Part shown: positions 17,351 to 25,232 of the stretch, in pieces
Layout: every line of letters begins with the position of its first letter
Position numbering within the stretch: position 1 is the stretch's first letter
DNA from: Novosphingobium profundi
GTDB taxonomy: Bacteria; Pseudomonadota; Alphaproteobacteria; Sphingomonadales; Sphingomonadaceae
Length of the DNA stretch: 64,000 nucleotides
Direction of reading: 5' to 3'
NCBI RefSeq assembly: GCF_018491765.1
Contig: NZ_JABWCU010000011.1
Coordinates: forward strand, 62,001-126,000
Made by a program: the position numbers and the translations under genes
Notes under the pieces: generated by a model
Told to the model about the DNA's origin: nothing
Seen by the model: the letters and a program-made list of their open reading frames with translations, nothing else
Databases searched by the model: none

Positions 17351-18148
17351 TCAGCCCAGCGGCTTGCTCGATCCGAAGAACAGCGCCTGGCTGATCGCGG
17401 CGCGTACGGTGCCTTCCTTGAACGGCTTGGTGACGAGATAGGTCGGCTCCGGACGCTCGCCGGTCAGCAGGCGTTCGGGATAGGCGGTGATGAAGATCAC
17501 CGGCACGTCACCGAACTTCAGGAGGTCCTCCACCGCGTCGATCCCCGAACTGCCGTCGGCGAGCTGGATGTCGGCGAGGACGAGGCCTGCCGGTTCACGT
17601 TCGAAGAGGTCGAGCGCCTGGCTGCGCGTCGCCGCGGTGCCGACGACCGTGTGGCCGAGGTCGGAGACGAGACTTTCGAGCTGCATCGAGATGAGTGGTT
17701 CATCCTCGATGATGAGGACGCGCGTGGCGCTCTCGCCCTCGATTTCCGCGATCGCGTGGGCGATCAGGGCGTCGACGGCTTCGGGCGTGACGTCGAGGAT
17801 GGTCGCGGTGTCCTCGCGGCTGAATTCCTCCACAGTGGAGAGCAGCAGCGCTTGGCGGTGGGTGGGCGCGACGCTTGAGAGGCGGGCCTGCGCGGCCTGT
17901 TCGTGGCGGTTCTCGGCGATGGCGGAGCCGAGTTCACCTTCGATATGCCCGGTCGTCCAGATACGGGTAAAGGCGGCGTAGAGCGCAGCGCGGCTGGCCG
18001 CGATCGTCGCGCGCAGTTCGGCGTCGGCGAGGGCAGCCTCGAGCGTCGCCCGCACATAGGCGTCGCCCGATTGCTGCGAACCGGTAAGGGCGCGCGCATA
18101 GCGGCGAAGATAGGGAAGCTGCAGGGCGATCTGGTCTGAGACGGACAT
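17351..18148 (-). CDS. phyR: General stress response regulator PhyR
   Basis: A 265-residue partner-switching regulator. The N-terminal 135 residues mimic an ECF sigma factor (LPYLRRYARALTG at about 11-23, APTHRQALLLS, FSREDTATILDV) and the C-terminal receiver (about 142-265) has VLIIEDEP, phospho-acceptor Asp193 in LADIQLADGSSG, and VTKPF. Phosphorylated PhyR binds NepR and frees EcfG. Length and domain order are as expected. It is transcribed towards the kinase gene; I found no clear EcfG signature before it, unlike its neighbours. Confidence 0.96.
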   Translation of the reverse strand: MSVSDQIALQLPYLRRYARALTGSQQSGDAYVRATLEAALADAELRATIAASRAALYAAFTRIWTTGHIEGELGSAIAENRHEQAAQARLSSVAPTHRQALLLSTVEEFSREDTATILDVTPEAVDALIAHAIAEIEGESATRVLIIEDEPLISMQLESLVSDLGHTVVGTAATRSQALDLFEREPAGLVLADIQLADGSSGIDAVEDLLKFGDVPVIFITAYPERLLTGERPEPTYLVTKPFKEGTVRAAISQALFFGSSKPLG

Positions 18149-18355
18149 CCGGGTTCCTCGTCCTTGAATTCTTTTACAAAAGTGCCTGATTTGCGGCGTG
18201 CGGCCGTTGAAGATGCGAGGGTCCGGTGCGGTGTGATCAAAAGCGCGGGCCCGCGGATCTCCGGCCAGCGGAGGCTGGACAGGACTTGGTTACGGTCTGG
18301 CGCGGAGCCGGTTCGAGAGCAACATCAAAATTTTTCCTTCAAGGGCCGCTTGCGG

Positions 18356-18380
18356 GGAACCGTTCCCCACCTTCGGCGTT
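18356..18380 (+). promoter_or_regulatory. EcfG-type stress promoter in the phyR/ecfG2 gap
   Basis: GGAAC at 18356-18360 and CGTT at 18377-18380 are spaced by 16 nt, an exact match. No protein gene starts soon after it; the next plus-strand gene begins at 18711, with its own promoter. It may drive a small RNA or give ecfG2 a second, long-leader transcript. Confidence 0.5.
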
Positions 18381-18387
18381 ACGCTTG

Positions 18388-18480
18388 TGTTGCCACCGGA
18401 GACCACCCCCTCATCCCCCCGCAATCCGGCGGCAACCCGATCCCAAGAGGCCTTCGTTCACGTCAGTGAACGGAGGCCTC
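18388..18480 (+). ncRNA. Candidate stress-induced small RNA or leader
   Basis: A transcript starting about 8 nt after the upstream EcfG-type promoter would run into a strong 15-bp hairpin (18447-18461 with 18466-18480, GTCA loop, one G-T pair). No convincing ORF lies between. There is no U tract after the hairpin, so the 3' end is uncertain. This is an inference from promoter plus structure only. Confidence 0.25.
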
Positions 18481-18648
18481 AAAGTTTCAGCTTCGGTAAT
18501 GTTCCCCAGGAACGCAGAAAAAAATGATGCGGCCCGCGCTTCGCCAGGTGCGCTGCAATCGTCGCCATGTTGGGCGCATGCGTTCGTGGCAGTTCGTCGC
18601 GTCGAGTGCTCGCCTCGCCGCGCAGTAAGGTTAATTCGAGGATTTGCG

Positions 18649-18674
18649 GGAACCTTTTCAAATGGTTTCACGTT
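18649..18674 (+). promoter_or_regulatory. EcfG-type stress promoter of ecfG2
   Basis: GGAAC at 18649-18653 and CGTT at 18671-18674 with a 17-nt spacer: an exact match ending 36 nt before the start codon of the second sigma factor, the same geometry as at glsB. Confidence 0.75.
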
Positions 18675-18710
18675 TGGGGGGCAACGGAATTCAACGGAGG
18701 GTTTGTCCAG

Positions 18711-19346
18711 ATGACCGCAACAGCTAGCGAAACCGGCGAGACGACTGCGCTTTCCGATGGGGAGTTCAAGCGCGCGCTGGCCGATGTCGCTCCGCACCTG
18801 CGTGCCTTTGCGCGCGGGCTTTGCGGTTGCCGCGACCGGGCCGACGATCTCGCCCAGGAGGCCATGCTGCGGGCCTGGGCTGCGCGCGAGCGCTACGCCG
18901 CCGGTACCAATTTCAAGGCCTGGACCTTTACGATCCTGCGCAACCATTTCTACAGCGAGGCGCGCCGCGCGCGCTTCCACGGCGAGTATGACGAACTGAC
19001 CGCCGAACGCATCCTGCGCACCGACGCTTCGCAGGAAAGTGCGGTCGAACTGGCCGACGTGCTGCGCGCCCTCGGCGCTATTCCCGCCAACTACCGCGAG
19101 GCGCTGATCCTCGTTGCGGCGGGCAACCTCTCCTACGAGGAAATCGCCGAGATTTGCGGTATCGCGCTGGGCACGGTGAAGAGCCGGATCTGCCGTGCGC
19201 GCGCAATGCTCTCCAAGATCATCGAGTCGGGCCAGCTGCCGGATTCGCGTCACGAATTCGTGCTGACCGGCGAAGCGATCGACGCCTTCTTCGCCGAGCT
19301 CGGCAAGGTATCCAACATTGACGAATTGCGCCGCATCGCGGCCTGA
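18711..19346 (+). CDS. Second EcfG-like ECF sigma factor
   Basis: A 211-residue paralogue of EcfG, longer at both ends. Region 2 has VAPHLRAFARGLCGCRDRADDLAQEAML and WTFTILRNHF; region 4 has IPANYREALILVAAGNLSYEEIAEICG and GTVKSRICRARAMLSKI. A C-terminal tail of about 40 residues is absent from the first paralogue. ATG 18711 has GGAGG 11 nt upstream. It lacks an adjacent nepR but has a perfect EcfG-type promoter, so it is probably switched on by EcfG and then amplifies or broadens the response. Whether NepR binds it cannot be told here. Confidence 0.9.
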   Translation: MTATASETGETTALSDGEFKRALADVAPHLRAFARGLCGCRDRADDLAQEAMLRAWAARERYAAGTNFKAWTFTILRNHFYSEARRARFHGEYDELTAERILRTDASQESAVELADVLRALGAIPANYREALILVAAGNLSYEEIAEICGIALGTVKSRICRARAMLSKIIESGQLPDSRHEFVLTGEAIDAFFAELGKVSNIDELRRIAA

Positions 19347-19354
19347 TCGGGCTT

Positions 19355-19380
19355 CGGGCGCTCGCTGCAAGGAGCGCCCG
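19355..19380 (+). terminator. Hairpin between ecfG2 and the response regulator
   Basis: A 9-bp perfect stem (19355-19363 with 19372-19380) without a T run follows the ecfG2 stop. It may be a weak or partial terminator within the unit. Confidence 0.35.
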
Positions 19381-19406
19381 GAAACTAGACGGGCAAACAT
19401 CGATCC

Positions 19407-19829
19407 ATGGCCCAAGCTGCCAAAATCCTGATCGTCGAAGACGAATTCCTCCTCGCCTTGCAGCTGGAGGATATTCTCATGGACGGCGGGCATGCGGTCG
19501 TGGGAACGTTGAGTGACCGCGCGGCCCTCGGGTCGCTGGCCGAGAGCGCGGTCCGCCCCGACGTGGCGCTCGTCGACCTCAACTTGCGCGATGGACTTAC
19601 CGGCCCCGAGGTCGCACGTGACTTGTGCGACCGGTTCGGCGTCCACGTGATCTACGTGACGGCTAATCCCGGACAAATCGGTACGCCGGCGTCGCGGGCG
19701 GTTGGGGTGGTCCAGAAGCCCTTCAACCGCGAGGCGATCCTTGCTGCGATCCATTATGTGCTCGAAGGGTGTCCTGAAGGCACCCGGCCGCAGGCTCTCG
19801 AAAGCTTCGTGACCGCGACACCGCGCTAA
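19407..19829 (+). CDS. Single-domain response regulator
   Basis: A 140-residue receiver with no output domain. It has ILIVEDEFLLALQLE at about 7-21, phospho-acceptor Asp57 in VALVDLNLRDG, the conserved Thr in VIYVTAN, and QKPF with the conserved Lys. Single-domain receivers act in sphingomonad stress signalling (SdrG-type) as phosphate sinks or intermediates between HWE kinases and PhyR. That role fits the position 60 nt after ecfG2, but identity with SdrG is not shown by sequence alone. Confidence 0.85.
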   Translation: MAQAAKILIVEDEFLLALQLEDILMDGGHAVVGTLSDRAALGSLAESAVRPDVALVDLNLRDGLTGPEVARDLCDRFGVHVIYVTANPGQIGTPASRAVGVVQKPFNREAILAAIHYVLEGCPEGTRPQALESFVTATPR

Positions 19830-19858
19830 GTCGGTTTTCCAATCTCCCGCAGACAAGC

Positions 19859-19894
19859 AAGGCGCCATCTCTTGGCCGGGAGGGCGCCTTTTTT
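19859..19894 (+). terminator. Terminator after the response regulator
   Basis: Stem AAGGCGCC/GGCGCCTT (19859-19866, 19883-19890) followed by a run of T residues to 19894. Confidence 0.8.
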
Positions 19895-19933
19895 CATGCG
19901 TGAAAACCTCGTCGCCGTGGTTTCGACGGGCGG

Positions 19934-19967
19934 AAAAAAGGCCCCTTTCACGAAGAAAGAGGCCTTT
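19934..19967 (-). terminator. Terminator of the hemerythrin gene
   Basis: A 13-bp stem with one wobble (19937-19949 with 19955-19967). The minus-strand transcript ends in six U residues (complement of 19934-19939). Confidence 0.75.
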
Positions 19968-20043
19968 CCTATGGGCGACCCTGTTGTGCGGGGGGTGTCG
20001 CGGGCCGCTCTCTCCCAACTGTTTTCAGAGCGAAGCGAAGGGC

Positions 20044-20526
20044 TCAGTCGCGGCTGTCGCCGGGACCTTCCTCTTCGGCAAGTTCCAGCTCGCGCGGCTT
20101 GCGCTTCTCGAAGACCTTGGCGATCTTCGCCTCGGTTTCCTTCGAGAGCTCCTTGGCCGCGGCCGGGAACATGTCCTCTTCCTCTTCGTCGATATGGTGC
20201 AGGTAGCGGTGGCGCATGTCCTTGAAGGTCGTCAGCCAGGCGCTCGAGCTCATCTCGGTCTCGGCCAGCTGCGCGAGGAAATCGTCGATTTCCTTGTGCT
20301 CGGACACCGAATGGCGCGCATCGTCGCGCAAGTCCGGGTCGGCGAGCATGGTGGCGTAGAGCGATTCCTCTTCCGCCGCGGCATGGGCCTGGAGTTCGAC
20401 GCGCAGGGCCTCGAAGAGCGTGCGACGCTCCTCGCTGTCGCCCTGGGTCTCGCCAAGCTTGGCAAGCAAGTCGCGGTGGCGGTCGTGGTCCGCCTTCAGG
20501 TGCTTGAAGATAGTTGCCTCAGCCAA
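20044..20526 (-). CDS. Hemerythrin domain protein
   Basis: A 160-residue four-helix protein with His/Glu patterns of a di-iron site: HLKADHDRHRDLL near the N-terminus, ELQAHAAAEEESLY, SEHKEIDDFL and HRYLHHIDEEEEDMFP. Such proteins bind O2 or protect against reactive oxygen/nitrogen species. It ends in a charged, Glu/Lys-rich tail. The start is most likely TTG at 20526, set by an AGGAGG ribosome site; the longer ATG frame would read through the promoter. A near-perfect EcfG-type promoter lies 40 nt upstream, so induction in general stress is expected. Confidence 0.85.
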   Translation of the reverse strand: MAEATIFKHLKADHDRHRDLLAKLGETQGDSEERRTLFEALRVELQAHAAAEEESLYATMLADPDLRDDARHSVSEHKEIDDFLAQLAETEMSSSAWLTTFKDMRHRYLHHIDEEEEDMFPAAAKELSKETEAKIAKVFEKRKPRELELAEEEGPGDSRD

Positions 20527-20566
20527 GAGACGTCCTCCTATCCAATGTGCTGTCGTTTGATGAACA

Positions 20567-20592
20567 AACGGACAGGAGCCGGTTTGGTTTCC
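20567..20592 (-). promoter_or_regulatory. EcfG-like promoter of the hemerythrin gene
   Basis: On the minus strand GGAAA (20592-20588) and CGTT (20570-20567) are 17 nt apart. One -35 base differs from GGAAC. Placement 40 nt before the TTG start supports it. Confidence 0.45.
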
Positions 20593-20652
20593 CGAAACCG
20601 GGCATGAATTTTTTGCAGGCACTCAAAGCTCCGCAGCGCGTTTTCGCAAGGC

Positions 20653-21711
20653 ATGACATCACTTTCGCCAACGCCAGGCCCGTGCCCTGGATTACGCTAC
20701 GCCGACTGTTCGCGGCCCGGCATCTCGCGCCGCTCGATTGCGGACAAGGGAGCGGGCGAGGGGGCGGGCAAGGGAGCGGGAGAGGCCTCCTTCGCGTGGC
20801 ACTACATCGCGGCGGACGGCAAGCGCATCCGCCGCAAGCTGGAGATTGCGCGGCTCGATGCGATCGCGCTGCCACCGGCCTACACGCACTGCTGGTTCTC
20901 GCCCGATCCTGACGTGCATATCCTTGCCACCGGGCTCGATGCGCGGGGACGCAAGCAGTACCGTTACCATCCCGAGTGGCGCAGCCACCGCGATGCACGC
21001 AAGTTCGAGGATTGCCTTGCCTTCGGGGCGGCGCTCCCGGCTCTACGCGCGCAAGTGGCAGAGGACCTTGCCGGGCGCGGCCTGCACCGCCACCGGGTGA
21101 TCGCCTCGGTCGTGGCGCTGCTCGATACCGGGGCGATCCGGGTGGGAAACGAACGCTACGCGCGCGAGAACCGCAGTTTTGGCGCAACGACGCTGCGCCA
21201 GCGTCACGCCCGGATCGAGAAGGGACATCTGCTGCTCCACTTCAAGGGAAAGTCGGGGCGCACGCGCACGATCGATTGCACCGACCCGGTGCTGGTGCGC
21301 TGCGTGCGGCGCATGCAGGATCTGCCCGGGCAGCATCTCTTCCAGTACCGCGACGCGGAAGGGGCCGTGCATCCGGTGCACAGCCACGACGTCAACGACT
21401 ATCTTGGCGAAGCGATGGGCGCGGCGTTCACCGCCAAGCAGTTTCGCACCTTCACCGCCAGCGCCATGGCCTTCGCCCGCTTCTGGCACGATCGTGAGGT
21501 AACGCTGGGCGAGGTCTTGCGCGAGGTGGCCGAGCAACTCGGCAACACCCCCGCCGTCGCGCGCACGTCCTACGTGCACCCTTCCGTGATAGCGGCGGTC
21601 AAGGGCGAGATCACGCCTGCAGGGGGCGTCCACCTGCCGCGCAAGACGCGCTGGATGACGCGCGAGGAACGCGGCTTCCTGGCGTTTCTCCAGGGGCTGC
21701 CCGATAGCTGA
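20653..21711 (+). CDS. DNA topoisomerase IB
   Basis: A 352-residue poxvirus-type bacterial topoisomerase IB, which relaxes supercoils through a 3'-phosphotyrosine. The N-terminal domain has TGLDARGRKQYRYHPEW; the catalytic domain has RVGNERYARENRSFGATTLR, HLLLHFKGKSG, and the active-site tyrosine in ARTSYVHPSV at about residue 307. A low-complexity Gly/Ala/Lys segment (about 31-45) near the N-terminus is unusual. ATG 20653 may be too early, since the conserved part begins at about residue 45. It diverges from the hemerythrin gene. Confidence 0.92.
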   Translation: MTSLSPTPGPCPGLRYADCSRPGISRRSIADKGAGEGAGKGAGEASFAWHYIAADGKRIRRKLEIARLDAIALPPAYTHCWFSPDPDVHILATGLDARGRKQYRYHPEWRSHRDARKFEDCLAFGAALPALRAQVAEDLAGRGLHRHRVIASVVALLDTGAIRVGNERYARENRSFGATTLRQRHARIEKGHLLLHFKGKSGRTRTIDCTDPVLVRCVRRMQDLPGQHLFQYRDAEGAVHPVHSHDVNDYLGEAMGAAFTAKQFRTFTASAMAFARFWHDREVTLGEVLREVAEQLGNTPAVARTSYVHPSVIAAVKGEITPAGGVHLPRKTRWMTREERGFLAFLQGLPDS

Positions 21712-21722
21712 GCTTGCGTGCC

Positions 21723-21759
21723 GCGCGAAAGGTCGGGGATCGGCCCCGACCTTTCGCGC
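21723..21759. terminator. Bidirectional hairpin between topoisomerase and bphP
   Basis: A perfect 16-bp stem (21723-21738 with 21744-21759) with a 5-nt loop separates the convergent genes. No T run is present, so its termination strength is uncertain. Confidence 0.6.
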
Positions 21760-21765
21760 ATGGTT

Positions 21766-24333
21766 TCAGTAGCGGTTGGCGGTCGCGCGCGCGATCGCAG
21801 AGCGTACGTCGCGTTCGCCATAGGGCTTGGTCACCACCGGTACGCCGGTGAAGTTGCCCTCGGGCAATGTCCGCTCACCATAGCCACTGGCGAAGATGAA
21901 GGGGATGCCACGCTCGCGCAGGGCTTCGGCGATCGGAGCGCTGGTCTCCTTGCCGAGGTTGATGTCGAGCATGGCGAAGGCAATCTCGCAGCTGTCCACC
22001 ACGTCGAGTGCGCTCGGTACCGAGCCGGCGACGCGGCAATCGGTGAAGCCGCAGGCACGCAGGTAGTCCTCCGCCTCCATCGCGATGATGACGTTGTCCT
22101 CGACGATCAACGCGACGCCTTCGGGCAGGCGTTCGCTCATGTCGGTCCCCTCCGGCACCTCGATCACACCCTGGCGCGGGTCGGCACCCGGGGTCTCGAA
22201 AGTGGCAATGTGCTCCTGCGGGATCAGGAAGAAGGCCTGGAGACCATCCCTGGGGAAGATCACCGAGGCGCTGCCGCCCAGTTCGTGGGGGATCGTGCGC
22301 TCGATGATGGTCGAACCGAAGCCGCGCCGGGTGGGGGCGACGACCGGCGGGCCGCCTTCCTCGCGCCAGTCGATCTCGAGCCCGCCGTCTTCGCTGCGCC
22401 CGAGCGTGACGTTGACCTGCCCGCCGGTGTCGGAGAGCGCACCGTACTTGCACGAATTGGTCATCAATTCGTGGATGACGAGCGCGAGCGTGGTGAAGGC
22501 GCTCGGTGCGATCAGCGCATCGGGGCCCTCGAGCACGACGCGGTCGAGGCTGTCGCTGGCGTAGGCCGCGGTTTCGGTGCGGATCAGGTCGTAGAGCGAG
22601 GAGGGGCGCCAGTCCTTCTCGGTGACCTGGTCGTGCGCCCGAGCGAGCGCGTGGATACGGCTGCCGACGATCTCGGCGAATTCGTCGATGGTATTTGCGC
22701 CATCCTTGCTCTGCGAGACGAGCCCGCGGATGAGGTTGAGGATGTTGCGCACGCGGTGGTTGAGTTCGGCGATCAGCATGTCCTGCTGCTGGCTCGCCTG
22801 CTCGCGCTGGGCGTGGGCGGCATCGGACATGCGCAGGACCACCTCGAGCAGTGTGATGCGCAGCGATTCCGCCGCGGTCGTCTCTTCGTCGGTCCAGGGG
22901 CGCGAGTAGCCGCGCCGCTCTTCCTTCCAGATCTCGAAGCTCTTGCGCGGGGTAAGGCGGGCGCCGTTGGGGCCCAGCTCGACCGACTTCTCGGGATTGC
23001 CGGCCCACTTGACCTCGCGCAGCTGCTCCTTGCGGAACAGGACGATGTAGTCGCGCGGGGAGCGGCTGACGGGAAGCGCCATCACGCCCACCGCCTTGTC
23101 TTCCCACTCGCGCGAGGGTTCGAAGATGGTGCCGATGGAATCGGTCGCCCACACCGTGCTGGCCCCTGCCGTGTTGAGGAAGCGGGCGAGCTGGCTGAAC
23201 TGGGCGCGGGTGGGCGTGAGGCCATGGGCCATGAATTCACCGTCGACCCAGCCGATCGCACCGTCGAACTCGATCACCCGCCCGATCGATTCGCTGAAGT
23301 CGCCAAAGGCGTCGAGCAGCGAACCGCCGCCCGCGACCCGGCTCATGATCTCGTCGTGCAGCCGCATCGAATCGTCACGGCGTTCGAAGGCGGCGTCGCT
23401 CTCCTTCTGGTCGAGCAGGTAGGCGAAGAATTCGCCGAACAGCTCGCTCGCGGTGCGCACCGAATAGGACAGGCGCAGCGGGCTGTAGTGGTGGCAGGCC
23501 ATGAGCCCCCACAGCTTGCCCCGGCGCATGATCGAGACCGACATCGAGGCCTTGACCCCCATGTTGCGCAAGTACTCGATGTGGATCGGCGAGACCGCGC
23601 GCAGGCCCGACATCGAGAGGTCGAGCGGATCGCCGGTGGGGCCCGTCGCCGGGATCACCGGAATGGTGGGATCATCGACGTCCGAGATGATCCGCAGCAG
23701 GTTGCGAGTATAGAGCCGGCGCGCCTGCTTGGGAATGTCCGAGGCGGGAAAGTGCAGCCCCTTGAAGCTGTCGACGAGGCCGTTGAGGCTTTCGGCGATG
23801 ACCTCGCCCGCGCCGTCGTCGGAGAAGCGGTAGACCATGACCCGGTCGAACCCGGTGAGGCCGCGCAAGTGGCGCGCGGCGCTCGCGCAGAGACGCTCGG
23901 TGGTTTCGCTTTGGCGCATGCGCTCGATCATCGGGCGCACGTAGGACACGAAGTCGCGCCGACGGCCGCTCTCGTGCTCCTCGATTTCGACCACGAAGCT
24001 GCGACCCGAGGTGTGCACCGCAAGATCGAACAGCCGTCCGTCGGCGAGCAGGTCGACTTCGAAGATGCGTTCGACCGACTGCGCCGTACCCAGGATCTGC
24101 AGGCGGCTGCGAATGTCGTGCATGGCGCTGGGCGACAGGAACTGCGTGGCGTTGAGGCCGATGAGGTCGCGTGCGGGCTGGCCGAACAGATTCTCGCAGT
24201 TGACCGAGGCGTGGTTGATGATCCAGTCGCTCGAGAACGAGAGCAGCCAGCCGAAACTCTGGATGCGGCCAATAATGTGGATCGGTTCGAGATCGCAGGT
24301 CGTCAGGTCGACCTGGTGCATGTCTTCAGCCAT
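21766..24333 (-). CDS. bphP: Bacteriophytochrome histidine kinase with C-terminal receiver
   Basis: An 855-residue red/far-red photoreceptor. Order: PAS (about 1-125) with the biliverdin-binding Cys13 (TTCDLEPIHI), GAF (about 140-310) with FPASDIP at 195-201 and chromophore-pocket CHHYSPLRL at 280-288, PHY (about 320-500) with PRKSFE, then an HWE/HisKA_2 transmitter with phospho-acceptor His526 (ELNHRVRNIL) and DWREEGGPPV. A receiver (about 738-855) has Asp790 in AMLDINLG and TKPY. Its ATG overlaps the bphO stop by 8 nt. HWE kinases commonly feed PhyR, and the operon has a perfect EcfG-type promoter, suggesting light input into the stress response; that is an inference. Confidence 0.95.
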   Translation of the reverse strand: MAEDMHQVDLTTCDLEPIHIIGRIQSFGWLLSFSSDWIINHASVNCENLFGQPARDLIGLNATQFLSPSAMHDIRSRLQILGTAQSVERIFEVDLLADGRLFDLAVHTSGRSFVVEIEEHESGRRRDFVSYVRPMIERMRQSETTERLCASAARHLRGLTGFDRVMVYRFSDDGAGEVIAESLNGLVDSFKGLHFPASDIPKQARRLYTRNLLRIISDVDDPTIPVIPATGPTGDPLDLSMSGLRAVSPIHIEYLRNMGVKASMSVSIMRRGKLWGLMACHHYSPLRLSYSVRTASELFGEFFAYLLDQKESDAAFERRDDSMRLHDEIMSRVAGGGSLLDAFGDFSESIGRVIEFDGAIGWVDGEFMAHGLTPTRAQFSQLARFLNTAGASTVWATDSIGTIFEPSREWEDKAVGVMALPVSRSPRDYIVLFRKEQLREVKWAGNPEKSVELGPNGARLTPRKSFEIWKEERRGYSRPWTDEETTAAESLRITLLEVVLRMSDAAHAQREQASQQQDMLIAELNHRVRNILNLIRGLVSQSKDGANTIDEFAEIVGSRIHALARAHDQVTEKDWRPSSLYDLIRTETAAYASDSLDRVVLEGPDALIAPSAFTTLALVIHELMTNSCKYGALSDTGGQVNVTLGRSEDGGLEIDWREEGGPPVVAPTRRGFGSTIIERTIPHELGGSASVIFPRDGLQAFFLIPQEHIATFETPGADPRQGVIEVPEGTDMSERLPEGVALIVEDNVIIAMEAEDYLRACGFTDCRVAGSVPSALDVVDSCEIAFAMLDINLGKETSAPIAEALRERGIPFIFASGYGERTLPEGNFTGVPVVTKPYGERDVRSAIARATANRY

Positions 24334-24928
24334 CGGTGTACGGAAGCTCCCATTTCGTACCGACGGCGAAGGCGGCCTCGAAGTGTTCAAAGGTTGCAAG
24401 GGCAGCGGCTTCCACACCCGCCGCTTCGGTGGCGCCGAAGGTCCGCGAGCGGATCCAGGTGCCGAACTGCTTCCATACCGCGTGGCCGGTATCGTCTTCC
24501 ATGTAGCGCGAAGGAATTCCCGCCTCGCGGCCAGCATAGCCCTGGGCACGGATCACCGCGTTGCCGAGCCGCGATCCGGCGATGACGTAGCACACGCCCG
24601 CCGCGCCACCGGGCGCGCGAATCGCCTCGGCCGCGTCGAGCGCGGGAAGACGTGCGGTCGGGTGGCCCCGCTCGGCGAGGTCGGCGGCGAGCATGGAGGA
24701 GAAGTCGGGGGCGGGCATGTCCAGTTCTTCGGCCACGAAGCGGGCGAAGACCGGCTGGACGGCTTGCAAGGCAATGGCATGGGCGACGAGAAAACGGGCG
24801 CAATCGTCCCGGCGGGTCAGATCGAGCGCGCCGAAAGCCTCGTCGAGCCTCTCGTGGGACGCCCGGGTGACGGCCCGCAAGCGGTGCAACAACCCGGAGT
24901 CTTCCCTGCCTGTCTTCATGCTGTCCAT
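24326..24928 (-). CDS. bphO: Biliverdin-producing heme oxygenase
   Basis: A 200-residue heme oxygenase-like protein that would open heme to biliverdin, the chromophore of the next gene's phytochrome. The N-terminus has LRAVTRASHERLDEAF with the proximal-His position, and the distal helix region reads AAGVCYVIAGSRLGNAVIRAQG. The canonical distal Gly-rich segment is modified, as is usual in the bacterial BphO group. Start: ATG 24928 or ATG 24919; the longer frame to 25054 crosses the promoter. The stop overlaps bphP, giving stoichiometric coupling of chromophore enzyme and photoreceptor. Confidence 0.9.
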   Translation of the reverse strand: MDSMKTGREDSGLLHRLRAVTRASHERLDEAFGALDLTRRDDCARFLVAHAIALQAVQPVFARFVAEELDMPAPDFSSMLAADLAERGHPTARLPALDAAEAIRAPGGAAGVCYVIAGSRLGNAVIRAQGYAGREAGIPSRYMEDDTGHAVWKQFGTWIRSRTFGATEAAGVEAAALATFEHFEAAFAVGTKWELPYTDG

Positions 24929-25021
24929 TCGCGTTCGATTAATAGAACCACAATCAATTGCAAGAACGACGCCGCGCCCACGGGATATGTCCCGCGCGTT
25001 CGTCGAACCTGCCACGATTGC

Positions 25022-25046
25022 AACGCCGCCTCGGGGCGAATGTTCC
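25022..25046 (-). promoter_or_regulatory. EcfG-type stress promoter of bphO-bphP
   Basis: On the minus strand GGAAC (25046-25042) and CGTT (25025-25022) are spaced by 16 nt, an exact match located 94 nt before the bphO start. Confidence 0.6.
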
Positions 25047-25156
25047 TCAGTCACGCTTTAGCAGTGTGGCGGGGGCCTGTCTGTCCAATAGTGCACGCAA
25101 CTCGACGGTGTGCGCCGAACGAGGTGCCCAAGAGGACGAAGCGCTCGGATTTGCGG

Positions 25157-25181
25157 GGAACTTGTCGGCACTCCCCTTGTT
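25157..25181 (+). promoter_or_regulatory. EcfG-like promoter of the Crp/Fnr gene
   Basis: GGAAC at 25157-25161 and TGTT at 25178-25181 with 16 nt between; only the weak first base of the -10 differs. It lies 52 nt before the regulator's start. With the site at 25022-25046 it fills the 304-base gap between bphO and this gene, which holds no other feature I can support. Confidence 0.4.
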
Positions 25182-25232
25182 TCACGCAGGTAGGCAAATG
25201 ATGGAAAAGGCGCTGCGGCGTCGGGAATCTTG

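Noticed and set aside
18226..18714. Protein gene in the phyR/ecfG2 gap
   Set aside because: The open frame has no ribosome site or motif, and its codons cross both EcfG promoters and the ecfG2 start.
21718..24585. Plus-strand open frame of 955 codons
   Set aside because: It is fully antisense to bphP, which has all phytochrome and kinase motifs.
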